Shown here in pieces: positions 37,037 to 45,566 of a stretch of 64,000 nt of DNA (positions within the stretch are counted from its first letter, which is position 1; every line of letters begins with the position of its first letter). The notes under the pieces are model-generated. The model saw only the letters and a list, made by a program, of their open reading frames with translations, did not search any database and had not been told where the DNA came from. The stretch lies in assembly GCF_900105395.1 (NCBI RefSeq), contig NZ_LT629775.1:992001-1056000 (forward strand), written 5' to 3'. The DNA comes from Streptomyces sp. TLI_053 (GTDB lineage Bacteria > Actinomycetota > Actinomycetes > Streptomycetales > Streptomycetaceae). The position numbers and the translations under genes are program-made.

Positions 37037-37051
37037 TACAGTGCTGTAGAA
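37037..37051. promoter_or_regulatory. Operator-like motif TACAGTGCTGTAGAA
   Basis: TACA-N4-TGTA dyad (37037-37048) followed by GAA, at the probable -10 region of the small membrane protein gene at 37114. The same TACANNNCTGTAGAA pattern recurs at 37559. Confidence 0.5.
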
Positions 37052-37113
37052 GTCGGCTGACGGAGGACCCGGTCCGGTCACGTCACGCCGAGCACCGAAC
37101 GACAGGAGAAGCA

Positions 37114-37479
37114 GTGAAGTCGCGCATATTCGCGAAGGTCGCCCCCGCCCTCGTCGCCGCCGGGCTGGTGCTGGGCGCGCCCGCCGCGGCCCTGGCCGCC
37201 CCGGTCTCCCCCGCCGTCGCCCGGGCCGGGGCGGCGGTCGCCCCGGCCGGGCCGGCCGCCGGCGTCGCCGTCGTCGCGCCCGCCGCCCCCGCCGCCTTCC
37301 ACGGCACCGCCCTCGCGGCGGGCGACAAGAAGGACGAGAAGAAGAAGGGCGGCTTCTTCAAGAAGCTCGGCATCGCCGTGATCGTCGTCGTCCTGCTGAT
37401 CGTGCTCTTCGTGATCGGGCTGATCGTCGCGATCGTGCTCGCCCTGCGGGCGATCTTCCGGCGCCGCCGGGCGGCGTGA
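37114..37479 (+). CDS. Small exported or membrane protein with Lys-rich juxtamembrane segment
   Basis: A 121-residue protein, GTG start with AGGAG upstream. An N-terminal signal sequence (VAPALVAAGLVLGAPAAALA) is followed by an Ala/Val/Pro-rich stretch, a highly charged DKKDEKKKGGFFKK (about residues 70-83), a single strong membrane helix of about 27 residues and an RRRR end. The topology is probably signal-cleaved with the C-terminus inside. I recognise no family. It shares an operator-like motif with the downstream CNNM genes, so a common envelope response is likely. Confidence 0.7.
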   Translation: MKSRIFAKVAPALVAAGLVLGAPAAALAAPVSPAVARAGAAVAPAGPAAGVAVVAPAAPAAFHGTALAAGDKKDEKKKGGFFKKLGIAVIVVVLLIVLFVIGLIVAIVLALRAIFRRRRAA

Positions 37480-37487
37480 CACCGCCC

Positions 37488-37531
37488 GGCCCGGGTCGGC
37501 ACGCGCGCGGGAACGCGTGGCGACCCGGGCC
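37488..37531 (+). terminator. Hairpin after the small membrane protein gene
   Basis: An 11-bp stem (37488-37498 with 37521-37531) with partial inner pairing, 9 bases after the stop. Confidence 0.55.
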
Positions 37532-37558
37532 TTACGCCGCACTGATTTGCCATTCCTT

Positions 37559-37573
37559 TACACTTCTGTAGAA
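37559..37573. promoter_or_regulatory. Operator-like motif TACACTTCTGTAGAA with promoter elements
   Basis: Second copy of TACANNNCTGTAGAA. TTGCCA at 37547-37552 and TAGAAC at 37569-37574, 16 bp apart, could be -35 and -10 boxes of the CNNM operon, so the motif would overlap the -10. Confidence 0.5.
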
Positions 37574-37685
37574 CCGATCATCCCCCGCACGAAGGAGTCG
37601 CGGTCCCCGCGATGGACGAACCTCCCAGTCAGCACCCAGCAGTTCCCCGCCCCCCGCACGCGCCGACCCGGGCGGGGGTGACCCG

Positions 37686-39101
37686 GTGACCGAGGTGCTC
37701 CTGCTGGTCCTGGCCCTGCTCCTGACCGCGGCCTGCGCCCTGTTCGTCGCCGCGGAGTTCTCCCTCACCACCGTGGAGCGCGCCGCCGTCGAGCGGGCTG
37801 CCGAAGCCGGTGAGCGGGGCGCCGCGACCGCACTCAAGGCCGTCCGGCGCCTCACCTTCCAGCTCTCCGGTGCCCAACTGGGCATCACCATCACCAGCCT
37901 GGTGATCGGCATGATCGCGCAGCCCTCGGTGGCCGCGCTGCTCCGCGGCCCGCTGGAGGCCGTCGGCCTGCCCGAGGCCGCCGCCGAGACCGGCTCGCTC
38001 GTCCTCGGCGTGCTGCTGTCGACCGTCGTGCTGATGGTCGCCGGCGAACTCGTGCCCAAGAACTGGGCGATCTCCCGGCCCCTGGCGGTCGCCAAGGTGG
38101 TGGCCGCCCCGCAGTACTGGTTCTCGGCCGCCTTCGCGCCGTTCATCGGCCACCTGAACAACAGCGCCAACCGCGTCGTCCGGCGATTCGGCCTGGAGCC
38201 GGCGGAGCACCTCGCCTCCGCCCGCACCCCGCAGGAACTGGTCGCGCTCGCCCGGCACTCCGCCCGCGAGGGCGTCATGGAGCCCGACACCGCCGAGCTG
38301 TTCATCCGCTCGCTCAACCTGCGCGAGCTGACGGCGGAGAACGTCATGAAGCCCCGGGTGGACGTCCAGGCCCTGGCGGAGCACGCCACCGCGGCCGATG
38401 TCGCCGACCTCACCCGGGCCACCGGCCTGTCCCGCTTCCCGGTCTACCGGGACAGCCTCGACCACGTCGTCGGCACCGTCCACATCAAGGACGCGCTCGG
38501 CGTGCCCGTGGAGCGGCGGGCGACCCAGGGGGTCTCGGCGCTGATGACCGAACCGATGCTGGTCCCCGAGAGCCTCACCGTCGACCGCCTCCTGGACCGG
38601 ATGCGCGGCGAGGAGACCCTCGCCGTGGTCATCGACGAGTACGGCGGCACCGCCGGCATCGTCACCCTGGAGGACATCGTCGAGGAGGTCGTCGGCGAGG
38701 TCCGCGACGAGCACGACCCCACCGGAACCCCCGACCTGGTCGACCTCGGCACCGCCGACGACGGCCGGCACCGGTGGGACTCCGACGGCATCACCCGCGC
38801 CGACGAGCTCGAGGCGATCGGCATGCCGGTGCCCGAGGGCCCGTACGAGACGCTGGCCGGCCTGATCGCCGAGCGGCTGGGCCGGATCCCGGAGGTCGGC
38901 GACACCGTCGAGGTCGACGGCTGGACCCTGGAGGTCGGCGCCGTCGCCCACCACGTCGCCGAGCGGGTGCGGATCACCGCCCCCGAGCCCGCCGACTCCC
39001 CGGACGAGGACCGCACCGAGCGCCGTCCCGAGCGCCGTCCCGAGCACCGGCCCGAGCACCGCTCCGAGAAGCGCTCCGAGCGCGAGGAGGGGAACCGATG
39101 A
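37686..39101 (+). CDS. CNNM/CBS-domain (HlyC/CorC-family) membrane protein, first copy
   Basis: A 471-residue protein. It has an N-terminal CNNM (DUF21) membrane domain (about residues 1-195) with ALFVAAEFSLTTVERA and VAGELVPKNWAIS. Then come a CBS pair (about 215-335) with GLSRFPVYRDSLDHVVGTVHIKDAL and VVIDEYGGTAGIVTLEDIVEEVVGE, and a C-terminal CorC_HlyC domain (about 345-435). An Arg/Glu/Pro repeat tail (RRPERRPEHRPEHR) follows. Related proteins (CorC/YhdP/PaeA, MpfA) move Mg2+ or polyamines. Overlaps the second copy by ATGA. Confidence 0.88.
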   Translation: MTEVLLLVLALLLTAACALFVAAEFSLTTVERAAVERAAEAGERGAATALKAVRRLTFQLSGAQLGITITSLVIGMIAQPSVAALLRGPLEAVGLPEAAAETGSLVLGVLLSTVVLMVAGELVPKNWAISRPLAVAKVVAAPQYWFSAAFAPFIGHLNNSANRVVRRFGLEPAEHLASARTPQELVALARHSAREGVMEPDTAELFIRSLNLRELTAENVMKPRVDVQALAEHATAADVADLTRATGLSRFPVYRDSLDHVVGTVHIKDALGVPVERRATQGVSALMTEPMLVPESLTVDRLLDRMRGEETLAVVIDEYGGTAGIVTLEDIVEEVVGEVRDEHDPTGTPDLVDLGTADDGRHRWDSDGITRADELEAIGMPVPEGPYETLAGLIAERLGRIPEVGDTVEVDGWTLEVGAVAHHVAERVRITAPEPADSPDEDRTERRPERRPEHRPEHRSEKRSEREEGNR

Positions 39102-40129
39102 CCGCGGTCCAGCTGATCGTCGGCCTGCTCACCATCGTGGCCAATGCCTTCTTCGTCGGCGGCGAGTTCGCCCTCATCTCGGTGCGGCGCAGCCAGGTCG
39201 AACCTCTCGCCGAGGCCGGTGACCGCCGGGCCCGCACCGTCATCTGGGGCCTGGAGCACGTCTCTGCCATGCTGGCCACCGCCCAGCTCGGCATCACCGT
39301 CTCCTCGCTGGTGCTCGGCATGGTCGCCGAACCGGCGATCGCCCACCTGCTGGAGCCGCCGTTCCACAGCCTGGGCGTGCCGGAGGGCCTGATCCACCCG
39401 GTCGCCTTCGTCATCGCGCTGGGAACGGCGACCTATCTGCACATGCTGCTCGGCGAGATGATCCCGAAGAACCTCGCGCTCGCCGCGCCCGAGCGGGCCG
39501 CCCTGCTGCTGGTGCCGCCGCTGGTGGCCACCTGCCGGGCGGTGCGACCGGTCGTCTTCTCGATCAACGGCTTCGCCAACCGGATCCTGCGCCTGCTCAG
39601 GGTCGAGCCCAAGGACGAGGTGGCCTCGGTGTTCACCGAGGACGAGCTCGCCCGGATGGTCAAGGACTCCTCGGACGCGGAACTGCTCAGCGCCCGGGAC
39701 ACCGAGCTGCTGCGCGACGCCCTGGAGCTGGGCTCCCGGCCCGTCTCCGAGGTCGTCACGCCGCGCGAGCGGATCGTCTTCGCCGGCCCCGGCACCACCC
39801 CGGCGCAACTGGAGCAGCTCGCCGCTCGCACCGGCTTCTCGCGCTTCCCGGTGCTCGGCCCGGACCAGCGGGTGGACGGCTACCTGCACATCAAGGACGC
39901 CCTCGAGCACGACGGCACCCGCGACCGGCCGTTCCCGCCCGGCACGCTCCGTCCGATCGCCCGCGTCCCGGCGGCGATGCCCCTCGACGACGTCCTGACC
40001 GCGATGCGCCGCTCCGGCACCCACCTCGCGGCGGCGGTCACGGCCGACGGGACCCCGCTCGGCCTGGTCACCATGGAGGACGTCCTCAAGGAACTGGTCG
40101 GTCCGGCCCCGGCCGCCGGAGCGCGCTGA
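39098..40129 (+). CDS. CNNM/CBS-domain membrane protein, second copy
   Basis: A 343-residue paralogue of the preceding protein, with GAGGAGGGGAA before the ATG. It has the CNNM domain (FFVGGEFALISVRRSQV, GEMIPKNLAL) and a CBS pair (TGFSRFPVLGPDQRVDGYLHIKDAL, GLVTMEDVLKELVG) but lacks the C-terminal CorC_HlyC domain. Such long/short tandem pairs are common in actinobacteria and probably form a hetero-oligomeric ion exporter. Confidence 0.88.
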   Translation: MTAVQLIVGLLTIVANAFFVGGEFALISVRRSQVEPLAEAGDRRARTVIWGLEHVSAMLATAQLGITVSSLVLGMVAEPAIAHLLEPPFHSLGVPEGLIHPVAFVIALGTATYLHMLLGEMIPKNLALAAPERAALLLVPPLVATCRAVRPVVFSINGFANRILRLLRVEPKDEVASVFTEDELARMVKDSSDAELLSARDTELLRDALELGSRPVSEVVTPRERIVFAGPGTTPAQLEQLAARTGFSRFPVLGPDQRVDGYLHIKDALEHDGTRDRPFPPGTLRPIARVPAAMPLDDVLTAMRRSGTHLAAAVTADGTPLGLVTMEDVLKELVGPAPAAGAR

Positions 40130-40143
40130 CGCTCCGCCCCTGA

Positions 40144-40182
40144 GGCCCGTGCCGCCCCCGCACCGCGCGGGCGGCACGGGCC
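40144..40182. terminator. Bidirectional hairpin between CNNM and EF-hand genes
   Basis: A 14-bp stem (40144-40157 with 40169-40182) and 11-base loop between convergent genes. Confidence 0.7.
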
Positions 40183-40229
40183 CCGGTCTGCCCGGCCCGG
40201 ACCGGGCGACCTCGGCCCGGCGACCGCGG

Positions 40230-40772
40230 TCACTGCTCCGGGATCCGGCCGCACATCGCGTTGCCGGGGTCGGACGGGTCGGCGCTGATCCAGAACTGCT
40301 CCCACAGGAGGGCGAACTCCGGTCGGCTGAGGTAGCCGTCGCCGTCCAGGTCCAGCAGGTCGAAGACGTCGTCGGTCGGCACCGTCCGGCCGTGCCAGAT
40401 GTCGACGAGCCGGCCGTGTTCGGCGCGGGAGATCCGGCCGTCGCCGTTCTCGTCCACCGCGTCGAAGACGGTGTCGGCGGTCGCGGTGACCACGTCCCGC
40501 AGGGCGGGGAGCCGGTCGACGAGGGTCAGGAACTCCTCCATGTCGACCTTGCCGTCGTGGTCGGCGTCCGCGACCGTGAGCAGGTGGTCCCACCAGCCCA
40601 GCATGAGCGCGTCGACCCGCGCACCCAGCGCCGGGTCCCGCCGGACGGCCGGCAGCCGCCCCCAGCGCTCCGCCAGGGCCACGAAGTCGTGCTGCCGGAG
40701 GCAGCCGTCCCCGTCGGTGTCGAACGCGGCGAAGACATTGCGGAGCTTGCGCCGCTGGAACTCGTCGGCCAT
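40230..40772 (-). CDS. EF-hand calcium-binding protein
   Basis: A 180-residue cytosolic protein; the start at 40772 has AGGGAGG 8 bases upstream. Four EF-hand loops are visible: DTDGDGCLRQHDF, DADHDGKVDMEEF, DENGDGRISRAEH and DLDGDGYLSRPEF, all with acidic residues at positions 1, 3, 5 and 12 or close substitutes. The arrangement resembles calerythrin/CabC-type actinobacterial calcium sensors or buffers. Single gene with no obvious partner. Confidence 0.9.
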   Translation of the reverse strand: MADEFQRRKLRNVFAAFDTDGDGCLRQHDFVALAERWGRLPAVRRDPALGARVDALMLGWWDHLLTVADADHDGKVDMEEFLTLVDRLPALRDVVTATADTVFDAVDENGDGRISRAEHGRLVDIWHGRTVPTDDVFDLLDLDGDGYLSRPEFALLWEQFWISADPSDPGNAMCGRIPEQ

Positions 40773-41159
40773 GGACGGGCCTCCCTGTGCCGAGCCGTCG
40801 CGCCACCACCTGTGGCGACAGGCTGGCGACTGTAGACGCGCGGCGCACGGCCCCGTCGGGCTTCGGCGGAAGAGCCGGGGATTCCCGGCACAACCGCCCC
40901 GGGACGGCCCCACTGTGCTAAGGGGTGGGGTGGGCACGGGAAATTCGGTTGCCCCCGGCCGCCGTCCCGATCATCATCTCCCGCATGGACTTTTGCTGAC
41001 CGCCACGTAGTACGTACCTGTCGCGCGATCGACCTCGGAGCCTGACGGTCCGGCCCCGGGGCGATGGGTCGCGCCCCTCGTGAGCATCCGTCGCAGAGCG
41101 GGAGCCGCCGAGTGAGTTCGGCACGCCCTCCTGCTGAGTCCTGAAAGCACCCAACACTC
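40773..41159. other. 387-bp divergent intergenic region
   Basis: Lies between the EF-hand and DUF1062 starts. It contains the CGTAGTACGTACCTG palindromic patch near 41006-41020 and no convincing ORF. Promoters for both genes should be here. Confidence 0.6.
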
Positions 41160-41939
41160 ATGAATACCGACCGCAAGGCCCTGTGGGCCGTGCGTCAGTC
41201 CGCCCTGCCCGCAGTCGTCCGGCCCTGTCCGGACTGCCCCGGCACGCGGCACCGCGCCTCGGGGAAGATCCGCGTCAACGCGAGCGGCAAGATGCTCGAC
41301 GTGTGGCTGCTGCTGAGCTGCGCCACGTGCGACCGGACCTCGAAGGTGCCCGTCCACGAGCGTGCCCACGTCTCGTCGCTGGAGCCGGACCGGCTGGTGG
41401 CGTACGAGATCAACGACCCTTCGGTGGTGCGGGAGTTGATGACCAGCGCGTCGCTCGCGGCGAAGAACCGGTACCGGCTCGACTGGACCGGGACGTGGCG
41501 GCTGGAGACCCGCATGCCGCTGTACGCGCTGGACGACCCGAACCCGCTCCCGGTGCGGGTGCGCTTCCAACTGCCCGCACCGGTCCGGGTGGAGCGGCTG
41601 CTCCAGCTCGGCCTCGGCCTGAGCCGGGCCGAGGTGCGCCGGCTGGTCGCGGACGGGCGGATCCGCCTGCCGTTCGCGCCGGACGCCAAGGCGCACCAGG
41701 ACTTCGAACTCACCATCCACGGACCGGGTTCCGTCGATGCGGCCAAGCATGCGAAGTCCCCCGGCACGCCCGACGCCGGACGCACCGGACCGACCCCGAC
41801 CGGCCCGACCCCGAGCGGGCCGGCGCCGGCGCCGGGCCCGGGGGACCCGCGCCGGGCGACGGCGGTCGGCCGACCGGTCGTTCCGGTACGGAGCCGGACG
41901 ACACGGGCGGCCGGGGTGAGGGTTCCGAAGCAGGCGTAG
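41160..41939 (+). CDS. DUF1062-like protein with Pro-rich tail
   Basis: A 259-residue protein. The N-terminal zinc-ribbon-like segment has CPDCPG and, about 30 residues later, CATCDR. The core with EINDPSVVRELM and LQLGLGLSRAEVRRLVADGRI fits DUF1062. A ~65-residue Pro/Gly/Thr/Arg tail (GPTPTGPTPSGPAPAPGPG) is an added low-complexity extension. Function of the family is unknown. A weak SD precedes the ATG. Confidence 0.7.
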   Translation: MNTDRKALWAVRQSALPAVVRPCPDCPGTRHRASGKIRVNASGKMLDVWLLLSCATCDRTSKVPVHERAHVSSLEPDRLVAYEINDPSVVRELMTSASLAAKNRYRLDWTGTWRLETRMPLYALDDPNPLPVRVRFQLPAPVRVERLLQLGLGLSRAEVRRLVADGRIRLPFAPDAKAHQDFELTIHGPGSVDAAKHAKSPGTPDAGRTGPTPTGPTPSGPAPAPGPGDPRRATAVGRPVVPVRSRTTRAAGVRVPKQA

Positions 41940-41951
41940 CCCTCACGGACC

Positions 41952-41997
41952 GAGGCCGACGGACCCGTCCCGGAGGAGGGACGGGCCCGCCGGCCTC
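41952..41997 (+). terminator. Hairpin after the DUF1062 gene
   Basis: Inner 8-bp stem (41964-41971 with 41978-41985) and outer 6-bp stem (41952-41957 with 41992-41997), 12 bases after the stop. Confidence 0.65.
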
Positions 41998-42012
41998 CGC
42001 CGTGCCGCAGCC

Positions 42013-42100
42013 GTCGCGTCGAGTCGAGTCGAGTCGCGTCGAGTCGCGTCACGTCAGTGGCGTCGGTCGTCCCGGTCGCGTCGGTCGTCCCGGTCGCGTC
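42013..42100 (+). repeat. Simple repeats between convergent genes
   Basis: Eight near-identical pentamers of the CGTCG/AGTCG type (42013-42055) and an 18-bp unit CGTCGGTCGTCCCGGTCG repeated twice (42061-42096), ending at the stop of the leftward gene. Confidence 0.8.
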
Positions 42101-43544
42101 AGCGGCGGGTCACCCTGATCACGCCGGTCTCGGTACCCTGGTAGAGCGTTCCGTCCGGTCCGGTGGTGCCGGTCATCTGCAGCGGGTTGTAGAGCAGCCC
42201 GAGACCGATCCAGGAGCTGGAGAGCTGGGCGCCGGTCCCGGGATCGACGGTGGCGTAGGAGTAGGAGGCGAAGGTCTGCGCCCCCACCGTGCCGGTCGGG
42301 CCGCTGACCGTGAAGGTGTAGATCTTCCCGTCGCCCAGTGAGAGCCGCGGCAGCGCGGCCGACTTGACCTTGCTGTTCCACACCGGGTGGCAGCCGTTGC
42401 CGTCGGCATCGAGGTCGACGCGGGTCATTCCGCCGTCGAACCCGGCCGAGGCCGGAAAACTGGCGGGCGCCCCGGCCGGGAGGGCGGGGTACGGGTAGCC
42501 GTAGGTGTTGGTGACGAAGACGCTGCGGCCGGAGGCGATGACGGCGTCCTCGGTCCCGCTCGCGGGGAACTGGGTGAGCACGGGCGTGCTGCAGACCGGA
42601 GTCGGGCCGCCGGCGACCCGGTAGACGAGCAGGTTCTCGTGCGGCGCGGCATTGTCGGTGACGGTGACGTACTCGGTGCCGGTCCCGGGGCCGAAGAAGC
42701 TGGGCGTCGCGCCCGTCCCCCAGCTCAGCTGGCCGGGCTTGCGGCCGGGGCCCCGGTCGTAGGGGGCGCGCCACTCGACGGTCGGGGTGCCGTCGGCGGA
42801 CTCGGTCAGCAGGTAGAGCGCGTGGTCGGTGGCGACGGCGGTGTGGCCGGGGACGGTGGAGATGCTGTTCTGCACGCCCTCACCGGTGCTGAGGGTCCGG
42901 ACCGCGCCGGTGGTGGTGTCGACCGTGCCGACGGTTCCGCCGCCGGTGGCGAACCACACCCGGCCGTCCCAGCCGGGGCTGAGACCGACGATGTTGTCCC
43001 CGGCCGGGACGGCCGCCCCGAGCGGGGTCCGCTCGTCCACCGTCAGCTCCCATCCGTCGGCGGTGGGGTGATGGCCTATCCGCAGCAGGTCGTTGCCGCC
43101 GTCCACGAGGACCAGGGCGTCCGCGTGGTCGAGGTAGGCGTAGACCCCGCCGAACAGGCTGCCCTTGGGCAGTGCCAGGGAGGCGAGGTCGGCGCCGCTC
43201 CCGGGGTCGAGCAGGTGCACGGTCGGGGTCTGCCCGAAGATCGTGGTGCAGAGGACCACCGGGCGTCGGTCGCTGCCGATCACCACAGTCGGGCAGGCCG
43301 AGGCGAGCGCCGTGCGGCTCCAGTCGACGGCGCCGCTGCCGGGCCCTGGGTAGGGCGTGGTGTCGCTGGAAGCGCTGTCGCCGTGCATCGTCGCGGTGCC
43401 GTTCGCGGCGGTGGCGGGGTTCGACGGCGGCAGCGGCCCGAAGGTGCCGCCGGCTCCCTGGGCGGCGGTGGTGGGCGTGCAGAGCACAGCCGCGGCGGCG
43501 AGGGTCAGTGCGGTACGGACGGCGCGTCGGGTGCGCGGGCACAT
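42099..43544 (-). CDS. Secreted beta-propeller-like (PQQ/WD-type) protein
   Basis: A 481-residue exported protein with a signal peptide (cut after TAAQG-A near residue 31). The mature part has repeated blades of the form TVHLLDPGSGADLASLAL, GTVGTVDTTTGAVRTLSTG, TRVDLDADGNGCHPVW and YATVDPGTGAQLSSSW, a seven- or eight-blade PQQ-like propeller pattern. One disulfide is possible (VCSTPV with GCHPVW). No catalytic motif is recognised. Probably an extracellular binding or scaffold protein; monocistronic. Confidence 0.75.
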   Translation of the reverse strand: MCPRTRRAVRTALTLAAAAVLCTPTTAAQGAGGTFGPLPPSNPATAANGTATMHGDSASSDTTPYPGPGSGAVDWSRTALASACPTVVIGSDRRPVVLCTTIFGQTPTVHLLDPGSGADLASLALPKGSLFGGVYAYLDHADALVLVDGGNDLLRIGHHPTADGWELTVDERTPLGAAVPAGDNIVGLSPGWDGRVWFATGGGTVGTVDTTTGAVRTLSTGEGVQNSISTVPGHTAVATDHALYLLTESADGTPTVEWRAPYDRGPGRKPGQLSWGTGATPSFFGPGTGTEYVTVTDNAAPHENLLVYRVAGGPTPVCSTPVLTQFPASGTEDAVIASGRSVFVTNTYGYPYPALPAGAPASFPASAGFDGGMTRVDLDADGNGCHPVWNSKVKSAALPRLSLGDGKIYTFTVSGPTGTVGAQTFASYSYATVDPGTGAQLSSSWIGLGLLYNPLQMTGTTGPDGTLYQGTETGVIRVTRR

Positions 43545-44013
43545 GGAGGAATCCCGTTCCTGGGGTCGAGGGGGAAAGGGGGAACCGTGGCCGTGCCGTC
43601 CCGCTCGTGCGCGGCACGCGGACGCACCGCACGCGTACTCAGGTACGTGCGCGGGGGTGCAGGTTTGTGCGTGCGTGCGGACAGGAACGGGGCCGATCGG
43701 CTCGGGTTCCGGGGCGGCCGGTCTCGTGCGGCGGCCGAGGCGTCGGCGAAGTACGGGCCGCGTCAGGCGACGTGGCGACAGCTCGTGGTGGTGGCACGAC
43801 CATGGTCGACATGGCGACGGCTCACGAGCAGGGTCATGCCAGGGACTCTAACCGAGGCCGCGACCGGGGACGAGTACCCGGCCACTGTGCGAGACGGCTC
43901 CCCGCGTTCCGGACTGCAGGTTCGGGTTCGGCTTCCGGTTTCCGGAGCAATCCGCCCGCCCGGCAGCCGCGAATGACGACGGAGTGCTTTCCCACTGGAC
44001 CCAGGAGGTCTTC
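43545..44013. other. Divergent intergenic region upstream of the sigK unit
   Basis: About 470 bp with several overlapping low-quality frames but none with an SD and normal codon use. It should contain promoters for the secreted propeller gene and for the sigK operon. Confidence 0.55.
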
Positions 44014-44097
44014 ATGCGCAGCTGCCGACCCGGCGGCAGGCCCCGGCAGTCGATCGCGGCCAGGGGTGCCGCCGGTCGCGGGGGGACGGGCCGGTGA
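44014..44097 (+). CDS. Possible 27-residue leader peptide of sigK
   Basis: ATG 44014 has a perfect AGGAGG 5 bases upstream, the strongest SD in this region. The 28-codon ORF ends in a TGA that overlaps the sigK GTG (GTGA at 44094-44097), so ribosomes finishing it could start sigK. The peptide is short, Arg/Gly-rich and has one Cys. It may be a coupling leader rather than a functional peptide. Confidence 0.45.
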   Translation: MRSCRPGGRPRQSIAARGAAGRGGTGR

Positions 44098-44678
44098 ACG
44101 CCGTCGTGTACCTCTCGGGCCCTCGGTACCGGGGCCCGGACCTGAAGGAACTGGTCGCCAGGACGGCGCTCGGCGACCAGGAGGCCTTCTCCCGGCTGTA
44201 CGACGCGGTGGCCGCACCGATGCTGGGTCTGGTCCGGCGGGTGCTGAGGGATCCGGCGCAGTCGGAGGAGGTCGCCCAGGAGGTGATGTTCGAGCTGTGG
44301 CGCACCGCCGCCAGGTACGAACCGCAACGCGGCGAGGTGATGGCGTGGGTGCTGACGATGGCCCACCGGCGGGCGGTGGACCGGGTGCGGACGGCGCAGG
44401 CGGCCGCCGACCGGGAGCAGAAGGTGGCCGCCCGCTCGCACACACCCGCGTTCGACGAGGTCGCCGAGCAGGTCGAGGGCCGGCTGGAGCGCGAGCAGGT
44501 CCGCGGGTGCCTGGATTCGCTGACCCGGCTCCAGCGCGAATCGGTCACCCTGGCGTACTACCGGGGGTACACCTACCCCGAGGTCGCCGAGATGCTGGGC
44601 GCCCCGCTCGGCACCGTCAAGACCCGGATGCGGGACGGTCTGATCCGCCTGCGCGACTGCCTGGGGGTCGGTTCATGA
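44094..44678 (+). CDS. sigK: ECF sigma factor SigK-like
   Basis: A 194-residue sigma-70-family factor. Region 2 includes LYDAVAAPMLGLVRRVLRDPAQSEEVAQEVMFELWRTA; region 4 includes SLTRLQRESVTLAYYRGYTYPEVAEMLGAPLGTVKTRMRDGLIRLR. It precedes and overlaps an RskA-type anti-sigma gene, which is the diagnostic context. The factor directs RNA polymerase to its own regulon and is held by RskA at the membrane. The GTG start is G-rich upstream and overlaps a possible leader ORF. Confidence 0.9.
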   Translation: MNAVVYLSGPRYRGPDLKELVARTALGDQEAFSRLYDAVAAPMLGLVRRVLRDPAQSEEVAQEVMFELWRTAARYEPQRGEVMAWVLTMAHRRAVDRVRTAQAAADREQKVAARSHTPAFDEVAEQVEGRLEREQVRGCLDSLTRLQRESVTLAYYRGYTYPEVAEMLGAPLGTVKTRMRDGLIRLRDCLGVGS

Positions 44679-45418
44679 ACGCGGCACCCGACCTGCACGC
44701 CCTCACCGGCGCGTACGCCGTGCACGCCCTGCCCGAGGAGGAGCGGGCCGCGTTCGAGCGGCACCTCGCCCGGTGCCCGGCCTGTGCGCTGGAGGTCGCC
44801 GAGTTCGAGGTGACGGCGGCCCGGCTCGGGGCCGCCGAGTCGGTGGAGCCGCCTCCCGCGCTCAAGGCACGGGTGCTGGCCGGCCTCGGGGAGATCCGCC
44901 AGCTCCCGCCGCGGACCGCGCCCGCCGCCCGGCTCCGGCGCGCGTCGCGACCGGGGCCACGCCTCTCCCGCACCGCGGTGGCCGCGTGCCTGGCCCTGGC
45001 GGCGGCGCTCGGCGCCCTCGCCGTGCAGCAGCACGGCCGGGCCGACCGGGCCGAGGCGCGGGCGCGCGTCCGGGGGGAGCAGCAGGCGGCCGTCAACGGC
45101 CTCCTGACCGCCCCGGACGCGCGCACCTCCACCGCGGTCTCCGGCCCGGCCGTCGGCACGGTGGTGTGGTCGGCCGGTCGGGAGCAGGCGGCGTTCCTCG
45201 TCACCGGCCTGCCCGTGCTGCCGCCGGGGCGGACCTACCAGCTCTGGTTCAGCGACGGCGGCACGATGCGTCCGGCCGGCCTGCTGCCCGCGGGCGACGG
45301 GCAGCTGCTGCTCACCGGCCGCGTCGGCGGCGCCGTCGGGGTCGGGGTGACCGAGGAGCCCTACGGCGGCTCGGCCCGTCCCACCGGCGCGCCCCTGATG
45401 CTGCTGCCGCTGGCCTGA
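44675..45418 (+). CDS. rskA: Anti-sigma-K factor RskA-like
   Basis: A 247-residue membrane protein coupled to sigK by ATGA. The N-terminal zinc anti-sigma domain has HALPEEERAAFERHLARCPACALEV (HxxxCxxC). A single membrane helix (TAVAACLALAAALGALAV) sits near residue 110. The extracytoplasmic RskA domain has TYQLWFSDGGTMRPAGLLP and a terminal VTEEPYGGSARPTGAPLM. It should sequester SigK until regulated proteolysis. Confidence 0.9.
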   Translation: MNAAPDLHALTGAYAVHALPEEERAAFERHLARCPACALEVAEFEVTAARLGAAESVEPPPALKARVLAGLGEIRQLPPRTAPAARLRRASRPGPRLSRTAVAACLALAAALGALAVQQHGRADRAEARARVRGEQQAAVNGLLTAPDARTSTAVSGPAVGTVVWSAGREQAAFLVTGLPVLPPGRTYQLWFSDGGTMRPAGLLPAGDGQLLLTGRVGGAVGVGVTEEPYGGSARPTGAPLMLLPLA

Positions 45419-45566
45419 CCGGCCGGTTTACGCCGGCGGGGCGCGGCGGCGAGGTCCGCCGGCGGCCGGTCCTCGTTCGCCGTCGGCCCGTCCCTCCACC
45501 GCCGTCCACGACCCGGTGGGCGGTACCGCCCACGACGCGCGGACGGGGACGTCATAGTCTGCGGCC

